The notes beneath the pieces are model-generated. The model was not told the DNA's origin, made no database searches, and saw only the letters and a program-made list of their open reading frames with translations. 64,000 nucleotides of DNA from Telmatactis stephensoni (lineage: Eukaryota; Cnidaria; Anthozoa; Actiniaria; Isophelliidae). Below, piece by piece: positions 1-12,000 of this stretch (its first letter is position 1; the number at the start of each line of letters is the position of its first letter). The translations under genes and the position numbers were made by a program. Location: assembly GCA_029948255.1 (NCBI GenBank), contig JALIZF010001681.1:146001-210000 (forward strand), given 5' to 3'.

Positions 1-87
1 AGTGAAAGAAGACCATGCCATTGCCAAGTCCAGTCAATTTTGTACTTTCAATCACAAGAAAAAATGTAGTCAACAACTTGTTCTTAC

Positions 88-3000
88 CAAGTGTATCTCC
101 AAGAGTGATGAGGTTCTCTTTGTCTTTGTCTGGAAAGGCTGTAGGATTTGCTACAATTGCTGCAAGGTTTGATGCCCAGTTTTCATGATGCTGTAAAAAT
201 ATGATGCAATGAGCTTTTATCAGGCATTTTTAAATTCGTAGAACAGGAAAAGAATTGCCATAGCTGGAAAGAGTATGTTAAAATTAGGAAGACAGTGAAG
301 TTTGAAGGAATTAAATCCAAACCTCACGAGAATATGAATTTGTGAAAAGTGTGAATTTGTAAGAAAACCTTTGCTGGTAGGCATCTCTTGCCTACCAGCA
401 AATGTTTTCATACAAAATTTCAATTTTGGAAAATTCATATCTTCGTGAGTTTGAAAGTTACTTAATTCAAACTTCACAGTTTTACAAATTTTGACGTGCT
501 CTTTCCAGCTATGGTAATTATATTTCTGTACTGTGACGTTTGGAATCACATGATAAAAGCTCATTTAGACTTAAGAACAAAACGCCCAAACATTTCATTT
601 GAGCTAGTGACATCAGTGACCAGATATCTTACCTTAAGTGACTGGGGAACCTTTCCACCAAGATGTTCATAAAGAGTGACCAAAGGATCACCTTTCTCAA
701 GGGTTGCAAAGAATCTAAAAGCAACAATTGATTTTAATACGGTTTAGGCTGACAAGAGCTAAGTTGATGGGTACAATATAATAAAACATGCTAGCTAGCT
801 CTACAGAAAGATTCACTGAGAGGACCTAATGAGGCCTATTCCATGTGCCACTCCACTCATATGCCATGATAACAGTATGTGATATTGAAGTGGAAGACAG
901 TGTACTTAATGCTGTGCAACTAGAGCAGATTTCAGTATGAGTGTGAAACGGACCGTGCTGTGCCGTGACCGTGTCAGTGCCGTGATATCTATAAAACATT
1001 TGAGATTCCTGCTGTAACCATGCCATGACCATGCAGTGCCATTTTCACACTCATACGAAATCTGCTCTGACTATTGCCTGTCATGTAATGCAGTATAAGT
1101 GGAATAGATTATGGAATGGGCCTGAGATCAACATTCCTATATGTGCAGCTGTACAGCTGAATCTCTTATTCCTGACAAGATACATACCTTTGTACAACAC
1201 CAGAACTAGTCTTGGTGTCTAGCAATGAGGCAGTGCCTTTGTTATCCAACAAACTACTTGCTAGAATAGCATGCCCCCATAAGCCGTTTGCCATGGCATA
1301 CTCAAGTGCTTCCTGAAAGATACATGTAGTACATAATTATGGTATGTCAGATACTTAAATTTCTCTAGAGACATTATTACTAACAGTAGACAGATTTCCA
1401 TAGCAAACATAATCATACATGCAATATGAATGGTATCAGTGCACTGACAAATAATTTTCACAAAGGATTGAATGATGTCATCAAGATTTCGAGAAGGACA
1501 ACAAATGAAAGGATGCCAACAAAAATAGCCTAAGTGGCTTGATGTCTATGGATGTCTGAAGTCTTGTCATAAATGTAGGAAATTGTATTTTAGAACACTT
1601 CAAAAGTTTAAGATTAATCATCATTGCCATGATAGCAGTCAAAAGAATAAATATTCTTATAGATCTCTGATCAAATTCTGTTTTCCCTTAAAAATTCCAT
1701 CACCCAATGAGAAAATGGATTCAAATCACTACAAGTCTCACCTTTGAGTGACCCTCAAGCAGAAGACCACGGAAAACCAAGGGATGATCAACTGGTTTCT
1801 CCTGATGATCTTCTGATTCATCCTCTGATGAATCATCATCAGTGGATGATTCTGATGAGGTCGAACTGCTGCTACTATCAGTTGAAGTGTCGGTTGCACT
1901 TGAGTCACTACTCGAGTGCCGCTTCTTTTTCTTCTTCTCAAAGAGACTGACAGATGTCATCAGCGTTTCAGCAATGTCATCAGTTACCACAGCCTAAATC
2001 ACAATATAACAAACAGTTTTAATTAAAATTGGAGTGCACAAACAAAATAAAGATCTGTATGATAATTATGGTATAATTCAGGGGTGATTTCAAAGACTTG
2101 GGTGGATGGTGAAATTCTTAGACCTGTCCATGTGGTATTCAAAAGATCTTTGAATTCACAGATTTTCTATGACCATGAAGAAATATCTTGCTGGCCATTT
2201 GAAATGGATAACAGAGGTACATTGTACATGCTCACAGTGTAGTTACTGAACACATTGCACAGTATAAGAATAGTAAAAGCAGCTTTCACATAACTGGGAA
2301 ATGGCATGGTCACTGTGGCCAGCAACTTTACATCAGAAATTTGGGTTTAACACAGCACTAATGCTGTCACAGTACAGCAAGATTCCCCACTTGTATAAAA
2401 AATGCTCCAACAAAATAATTGTAACATTTATTTGGCTTCTTACCCCATTATGTTTAACCAGAGAAAGGAAGAATCTCCACAGCACCCATCTAGCCTGTTT
2501 ACTTGCTAGGTTGATGGTAGAGTTTTGAATATGATCACATTTGGATTGTATGAAATCTATGATTTCTCTCTTCATGGTGTCTCTGCTAAATAAGAAAAGG
2601 GTTATCGTCATCAGTTTATCCTATTTTCCCATTCTTGAAAAATTAACACCACAATGATTGTAATCATCATCATCATCATCATCACCATCATTACTACCAC
2701 AGACCTTCTACAGTGTGTTGTCACAGAAAATATTGGTCCATACTTTACCATGGACCATGGCGGGAATTGGAAATTCTGAGGTGAGGGGGTCAGAGAAAGA
2801 ACGAAATTACAGAGTTTGTAAGGAAGAAAATTGGAAGTTACAGGAGGTAAGGGGACCATTAGTATGGATATTCTCTGGAGCTACATATTATTACAGCTAT
2901 TATTATTAATCATCATCATCATTATCATCATCATTTCTCTTATGATCATATCAGAATTCAGACTCTTACCATGTTAATGGACCAGGGAATGCTTCAATTT

Positions 3001-6000
3001 GATCTTTTTCATTAGAAGTGAAAACCACCTGAATATTTTGAAAACAATTCAAAATTTAAACATTCAAACTGTGGTCATGGGCATAAATAAAAGTACTTGA
3101 ACATACACTGCAATCCTGCGTTAATGCTTAGTATCCATCAATGTGGCTAGCTCATTATTGTCAGTCTGCTACTTTTTGTCAGTCTGGCAAAAGTTCCCAC
3201 ATTCTCTTAATCAAAATAACCCAGTACATATAAATACAGCCACCTCAAATATTATGGCCAATTGCCAGAATTTATGATTCTGGAGAGTGTGACTTCTTTG
3301 TAATTTTACTCCAGATTACGGCCACTTAATGCAACATTCTTGCTGTTATGTTAGACTGTTATACTGGACTTCTTACTAATCAGACTGTGTAGGGCGGGTA
3401 TGGATATGTAATGGTTAAGATATGTAATAGTTGAGATTGCGATTAGAGATGTAACTGATGTGTGTAAACATTGTTAAGAACACCAAGAATGACACAGTAA
3501 CCTAATATCAGAAACATAAATTAGACCAGCCCCAGACAAACCCATTAATACGGCCAATATGTTTTTGGCTTGTATTAACAGGTGGCCATATTAACTGAGT
3601 TGCACTGTACATGTATGTCATATTCGAAGGGGTGAAAATGAAATTGACCTAAACAACTTATTTTTTACTTGTTTGGGTTTTGAAAAAATTCTCAGAATAA
3701 TATGGGTCACTTTTATTTTTATCCCTTCATTTATAATCAAAGCAGTTGAACTCCCTCATTGTAGACACCTTAAATAGCAGACACCTATCAGACAGTGTCA
3801 TTCTATCAATAATCAAAAATACATAAAAGCAACAGTACCTTTAATTTCTGGATCTCAATTAAGGGTTTTAGGCCATCATGAGGATGGTTGGGTAAAACTG
3901 TTACCATTTGACCACCAGCAGCAAAGGTGCACGCGATGTGTGGTCGTAAAAAGTGAAGTGGTGTAGTACGTAATGGTGTCATTTCTTGCACTTCTTGTTC
4001 TGCTACACCAAAAAATATCATATATAATACATATTATCTTTCTATTAAATATAGCATTTATCCTAAATATATAAAATGCAAATGTCTTACTTTAGGCTGG
4101 TTGCATTATAAGGTACAACTGTAACTTAAATTGGTTTTCTACACACTGTAAGTTGCTATCTGTTATAAAGCCTGTTAGCATGCTACATGATTACCATGCA
4201 ACATCTAACCTGCTTACCAGTGTAAACCAACATTAGACGGATAGTATAAAAATTAGCCCTGTGCTTTTTCTTTGATACAGAATCTAGTAGATTTCCATTT
4301 TTACAATGTATAGATTTACAGCGAAAATCATTGCATCGTGACCTCCAACGTCGGTAAAATTTTGGTCTTTTCTGATCCGTCCATCATTCTTGGGGGCGGA
4401 GCTTTCACAAACTCGTTCAGCGATTGGTTGATTTGAAAGAAGCTCTGCCCCCAAACTGATTGACAGCTCAGAAAAACCCAAAATCAAAACAAAATTTGTA
4501 ATTTGCTGGTCCTGATGCAACGATTTTGGCTGTAATCTACATATGCAACTATGGTTCAGTATCACGAATGTGCACATGCACAGGGCCAATTATAAAATTT
4601 GCACTCATTCTTGTTCTTGTACTAATTGTAGTCTGATCTAAAGTTCACCTAGTGAGTGTAGCAGCTACTTATTAATCAATACTTGATCTCCCTCAGGAGT
4701 CTTGATTGTAGGACTCAGTTTATATAAGTGATGAGCTGCCATCAATAATGTTTTGTAGACCTGGGTCTGATCAGACCCCTATGTAGTGCTCTTAAGTTAG
4801 TGTATGTCCATGTTAATATTGTCTCAAGACAATGACAAAATGTTCAAATACAATACCAACCCATTTTGAGCACTTTATAAATTAAACTAACACTTGGCCT
4901 TAAAGTACAGGTATATCTAAACTACCTAGTATACAAACCTTGTACTTCCTTATCATGAGGTTCTTCAGGCCGTTCTTGATGTTCTTGGTTGTCAGGGTAA
5001 CTAGCCTCACCACTGGAGTATGCACTACCATGACCAGAACCATACCCAGGGCCATAATGATGATAGTAATCATAAGGGTATTGATATGGATAATGGTATG
5101 GGTATGGCATGCCATAATGATAGTATGCATAATGAGGATCATGGTAACCAGGATAGTGATGGTAGTATCCATGGTCACCATGGTAACCATACCCAATTGG
5201 TGAACTGCGTCCTGAGCCTGATGATGGAGTATGAGACCCATAAGGGTCTCTATAGTCATAATTATCATGAATAGGTTTAAATTTTCCACCTCGATCACCG
5301 CTACTATCACGACGATGGTGTCTATAATAATAGTCCAGCTCCTCACGTGATGAACGTTCAGCTCTTGAAGAGTCATAACTACGGTCTAAGTACGCAATGT
5401 CTTCATGAGATCGATTTGAGTCATAATGATAAACATAGTCTTCTTGTCTACTTCTTCCCCGTCTAGGATAGTCGTAAGGTCCTTGATCAAACCTTTCTCT
5501 AGGTCTTTCCCAATCATCTCTCGGATGTCTTGGGTTGTAACTATCATAGTAGGGGCCATAGCCCTGAGGACTTCTTGGATGGAAGCTTTCATCACGACTG
5601 TTCCTTGGTGAGTAACCCCCACCTTGTCTATAGTCATAATCTCCCCCTCTATAAGCATGTTCTTCAGAAGATCTATATTCTGATTGTTGTGGAGATCGGC
5701 TTCCTGGTCGACTATGCTGTTCATAAGAGTACTCATCTTTAATTTCCCTAACTCTGGGATTGTCATAAGAAGCAAAATCAGCCTTTTGAGGCCCTGAATC
5801 TTGCTCTGAATCATGCCCAACATGTCCTTCACTATGCCCAAAACCTTGGTATCCCCTCACACTTGAGGCACTATAATCAGCATGATGTACCTCGTGTGGA
5901 TTCCTATACACATCATCAGGTGAATGAGTATTTCTATGATCCTGATTACCAAATGAAGCAGGAGGATGCCCTGTGTTTCCACGGTGAAACTGAGCCTGTG

Positions 6001-9000
6001 GATTGTCATTTCCAGGCACAGGGTTTTCCACATTCCTAGAATGGGGATTCCCTCCATGAGGATTCCCTCTATGGGGATTCCCTCTATGGGGATTCTCTCC
6101 ATGGGGATTCCCAGAAATAGCTTCATGAGGATTTCCATAGGATGTATTCATAGGATTTTCAGGTGTCTTGATCTCTTGTACAGGGTTTTCCAAATTTGCA
6201 TTTGTTCCATAGGCATTTCCCACATTTGAAACTCCATGAGGATTTGATGTTGTCTCATTTGAGATTGGTTTACTATTGTCTTGATTTCCAATACCTCCTC
6301 CTTCAGCTGCAGCAGCAGCAGCAGCGGCTTTTTTCAAAGCTTTCTTCTGCTCTTTTGCCAGAGCTTTCAATCTTTTTTTCTCAGCTTTCCTAAAATGAAA
6401 TTTAAAGATTGTTTAAATACAGTTTAAATATCATATCAAACATATTTCCATTTTCTAAATAAGCCTAATTTCTGTTCAAATTTCTGTTCAAATAAGGGCC
6501 CTTTATGAATAAGCCTTAAACCTCAAGGACAATTTTAGGGTTCAATCAGTCATTACAGATCTATGCACCTTTATTTCTGGCTTCTCAATAATGGTTGATT
6601 GCATCTCTGAATACTAGGGGTTTTCTTAATAATAATAACTTGGTTTTTATATAGCACATTTTGCAACACCTCAATAGTTTTACAGTGAAGTAAACTGAAA
6701 CAAAAAACTAATCTATACAACATAAAGTGTTAAGAACCCCAACTGGCAAGAAGGCAAACCAGTTACAGTCTATATTACAAGCATGGTCAAAAACCTAAAT
6801 CTGATCAGGAATATATTCAGCCTCAGCTAATGTTGAGAATGGGACAAGTTTGAACTTGGAACCACCAGATTGTGAGACCAACACTCTGATCACTTGACCA
6901 TGCTGCCTCCTTTTCTTACATGCATCAGACCCAGGGGGTGGTTCAAAGGCTGACATGAACAACCCAACCCCCTTCTCCTCCTTTTTAATCTACATGACTG
7001 TGTATCAATAACCAGAACCATCTGACAGTTTGAAGTATAGAAGCCACAGTGTGAGTCTGAGAAAGCTTATCATTGTATATTCAAAATCAAAATTTTGGGT
7101 TTTGAATGGCGAAAGATGTCAAATACAATATTTCAACTTTATTCCAAAGTCATAATCATGTAATGAGATAATTACAAGTTGGGGGTATATAACAAGAGAT
7201 GGCTAAAAATAACAATTGAAAGTACTTAGAACAATGTACTTAAGAACAATATTATTCCAATTCCTTTCTATTCCTTAGTCATTTTTAGCTATCTCTTGGT
7301 AAACTATGTATTTACCCACAACTTGTAATTATCTCATTTCATGATTATGACTTTGGAATAAAGTCAAAATATAATTTATTGTATTTGGCATATCTCATCA
7401 TTCAATACCCTAAATTTGGATTTTGAATATACGACGATAACCTTTCTCCAACGCACACTCTAGCTTCTATGTATATCAATAACATGTACATGTAAATACA
7501 AAAAAATAAAATAATGAATTTGTGAATATGTAGAGAGTGGTTAAAATGAAATCCCTTTTGGGCTCCAGTATTTAAGTGGAAAATGGCATCCACTGTACAC
7601 TTTAATAATGACTTCTAATTGGCATGAGCTCTTGAATGGCTGAAATCTTAGTACGATTGTGATTAACTGAATTGTATGTCCACCCGGCATTAGCACTCCT
7701 ATGAAATCTCCTTTAGCATTAGCATACTCCAGCACTAAATAATGCCCTTTATTTACCTTTCCTTCTTACTCAGCTTAGGATCATCCAGATTTATCTCTTT
7801 ATGATCATGTACAACTGGTTCAGTTGGAGTTGTAAATGTTGGAACCCCAACAAGATTTCCAGGTGCAGAAACAATTGGCTGGTCAGATGGAAGAAGTGTT
7901 TCTTGCTGAGGCAAAGGTGGTTGAGGATATGGTTGAGATGGTGGCTGAGAATAAAGCTCAGGCCCTGACAATGATGGATTTGAAGTAGCAGCAGCTCTGA
8001 TTGGTTGCTGAGGTAGTAAAGATGATGGTTGAGAAACCAGTCGAGTTAGGGTATATGGATTGTCCAGATTTATCTCTTTTGAACCACATGGAACTGGTTT
8101 AGCATCTGATGTCACTGCTGGAAGACCTTGCGGCATTGACTGAGATGTCAATGGACCCCCCGCAAGACTTCCAGGTGCAGATACCAGTGAAGTTTGTGTA
8201 TATGGATCATACAGATGAATCTCTTTTGAACCACATGGGACTGGTTTAGCATCAGATGTTACTGCTGGAAGACATTGCGGCATTGACTGAGATGTCAATG
8301 GACCCCCCGCAAGGCTTCCAGGTGCAGATGTTTGAGAAACCAGTGAAATCTGTGCAAATGGATCATCCAGATGAATCTCTTTTGAACCACATGTGGCTGG
8401 TTTAGCATCAGATGTTACTGCTGGAAGACCTTGCGGCATTGACTGAGATGTCAATGGACCCCCCGCAAGACTTCCAGGTGCAGATACCAGTGAAGTTTGT
8501 GTATATGGATCATCCAGATGGATCTCTTTTGGACCATGTGGGACTTGTTCAGCATCAGATGTTACAGCTGGAAGACTTTGCGGCATTGACTGAGATGTCA
8601 ATGGACCCCCCGCAAGACTTCCAGGTGCAGAACTAGTTGGTTGTGGGGATGGATAACTTGTTTGTGGCTGAAATAAAACTGACTTGGAAGAAAGCTCAAA
8701 CCCTGATGAAACTGGATTTGGAACAGATGGAACTTTATCTGATTTCTGAGGTAAACCTGGAGATGAACGAGAAACTGGTGGAGTTTTGGAGTGTGGCTTA
8801 TATATTGTTGGTACTGAATGAGGTAGGGCTTTATTATCACTTTGCTGGTGACTGGATAACAATCCAGGGTTAGTAACTGGATTTGCACTAGTGACCAAAC
8901 CCTTGTCCTCATGGTCAAATTCTACTGGATCAGTCTCAGATGGTGTTGTCGGCTTGAAAATGGACGCATTCTGAGAAGTTGACTTTCCAGGATCCTGGAA

Positions 9001-12000
9001 AATAAGTGGAAAAATGTATGATTAATTAAGGCCTCCTTAAAAGTATAATTGCTAAAAAGTAAGTAAACTTACCATTAATGCTGGAGCAAGTGTAAATGGT
9101 TGGGCACCAGATGCCGCAATTGGATTAGACCAAAGTGATGACATCATAGCAACTGGTGTTCGAGACTTGCGTTCTCTTGATTGCCGAAAAGACTAAACAA
9201 ATACATCAACAGTTAAAACAACAACACAAAAAGTTCAATGCTGCCAGAACTCTAAAAATAACAAGGTAGTTCACTTGAACACATACCATTGCCATTGAAT
9301 TGACCATTGGAGGTGGAGGAGTGGCCAGAAGTGGAGGAGGTGTTGGTGTGTTACTCTCAGTTTTTGATCCTGCTACTGCAGGTGGTGGAGTTGACTGTGG
9401 AAGAACAGAATACAAAACGTTAATGCTGCCAAGAAGTTCAAAATAACAAGTTCATTCACTTGAACATACCACTTGCCATTGAATTGACCATTGGAGGTGG
9501 AGGAGTGGCCATCAAAGGAGGAGGCATCGATGAGTTAATCTCAGATTTTGATCCTGCTACTCCAGGTGGTGGAGTTGACTGTGGAAGAACAGAATACAAA
9601 ACGTTAATGCTACCAGGAAGTTGAAAATAACAAGTTCATTCACTTGAACACATACCACTGCCATTGAATTGACCATTGGAGGTGGAGGAGTGGCCAGAAG
9701 GGGAGGAGGTGTTGGTGTGTTAATCTCAGATTTTGATCCTGCTACTGCAGGTGGTGAAGTTGACTATAGAAGAACAGAATACAACAAGTTAATGCTGCCA
9801 GAGTTCAAAATAACAAGTTCATTCACTTGAACACATACCATTGCCATTGAATTGACCATTGGAGGTGGAGGAGTGGCCATCAAAGGAGGAGGCATCGATG
9901 AGTTAATCTCAGATTTTGATCCTGCTACTCCAGGTGGTGGAGTTGACTGTGGAAGAACAGAATACAAAACGTTAATGCTACCAGGAAGTTGAAAATAACA
10001 AGTTCATTCACTTGAACACATACCACTGCCATTGAATTGACCATTGGAGGTGGAGGAGTGGCCAGAAGTGGAGGAGGTGTTGGTGTGTTAATCTCAGATT
10101 TTGATCCTGCTACTGCAGGTGGTGAAGTTGACTATAGAAGAACAGAATACAACAAGTTAATGCTGCCAGAGTTCAAAATAACAAGTTCATTCACTTGAAC
10201 ACATACCATTGCCATTGAATTGACCATTGGAGGTGGAGGAGTGGCCAGAAGTGGAGGAGGGATCGATGAGTTAATCTCAGATTTTGATCCTGTTACTCCA
10301 GGTGGTGCAGTTGACTGTGGAAGAACAGAATACAAAAAGTTCAATGCTGCCAGAGTTCAAAATAACAAGTTCATTCACTTGAACACATACCATTGCCATT
10401 GAATTGACCATTGGAGGTGGAGGAGTGGCCAGAAGTGGAGGAGGTGATCGATGAGTTAATCTCAGATTTTGATCCTGCTACTGCAGGTGGTGAAGTTGAC
10501 TATAGAAGAACAGAATACAACAAGTTAATGCTGCCAGAGTTCAAAATAACAAGTTCATTCACTTGAACACATACCATTGCCATTGAATTGACCATTGGAG
10601 GTGGAGGAGTGGCCAGAAGTGGAGGAGGAATCGATGAGTTAATCTCAGATTTTGGTGCAGTTGACTGTGGAAGAACAGAATACAAAAAGTTCAATGCTGC
10701 CAGAGTTCAAAATAACAAGTTCATTCACTTGAACACATACCATTGCCATTGAATTGACCATTGGAGGTGGAGGAGTGGCCAGAAGTGGAGGAGGAATCGA
10801 TGAGTTAATCTCAGATTTTGGTGCAGTTGACTGTGGAAGAACAAAATATAAAACGTTCAATGCTGCCAGAGTTCAAAATAACAAGTTCATTCACTTGAAC
10901 ACATACCATTACCATTGAATTGACCATTGGAGGTGGAGGAGTGGCCAGAAGTGGAGGAGGTGTTGGTGTGTTACTCTCAGATGTTGATCCTGCTACTGCA
11001 GGTGGTGGAGTTGACTGTCAGTGGAAGAACAGAATACAAAACGTTAATGCTGCCAGAAAGTAGCACTAAGACTGGTGGTGGTACTGGTATTTACTAGTAC
11101 ATGTAAATATTTTGAATACAAATTACGCAGGGTTGTAACTTTTCAGATCAAGACATAATTGAATCTCAGTTTGTTGAAATTGAGAACCCCTATGGGAAAA
11201 ACATAATTATAGGCAATATCTATCGCCCTTCAAATCAAAATCTGTTGCATTTTTTAGAAAAGTTTTATGAAGTTCTTTCCAATATTACTAGGGTTGATAA
11301 ACTCTGTTATGTGATGGGCAATATAAACTTAGATTTGCTCCACTACAATGATCATACTCCAACCCATGAATTTGTTGATTTTTTATTCTCATACATGTTT
11401 TTTCCACTTATCACAACACCTGAGCCAACTTTATTGGTAACATGCTCACAGGATAATCTTCTAGCTAGTGAGCTTGTTACCACTGTCAGTGGGAATATAG
11501 ACTGTCTAATAAAAAATTTCAATTAATAATAATTTTATTATAATTCATGACACCCTCAGTATTGCAAAAGCTCTATAAAGCATAAGCCCCAATGCAACTG
11601 CAAAATCCATGGCACTTTTTGCACTTATTATGCCTTTCTGTGGTGCCTTTCATGCCCATATATCGCATACATACAGTATGCCTTACATATCATGCCTTTC
11701 CTGCCTACATATCGCGCCTTTTGTACCTAAATATCATGCCTTTAGTGTTTTGGTTTATAACTACTGTAAAGGTGAAAGTAATGAACAACCAATGTAACTT
11801 GCAGTTAGTCACTAATAATTATAAAGTTATTTGAATTTTATTACTATAGTTCAAATGCTCTAACTTTGACTAACTATTTATTTACTAAATATTTTCCAAC
11901 CAATTAATTGCAAAAACAAGCTTTGGGTAATTAGGCACGAAAGAAGCAATATTAATGCACAATGCATGAAAGGTTCAATGCTTAGTCACAAAAGGTGCAA

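Noticed and set aside
4900..5376. Met/Ile-rich 158-residue ORF
   Set aside because: Out-of-frame shadow of the SEC16 Tyr/His-rich exon.
6628..6910. Functional tRNA gene
   Set aside because: A- and B-box-like sequences are present but diverged and followed by a SINE body and ATT tail rather than a complete tRNA.
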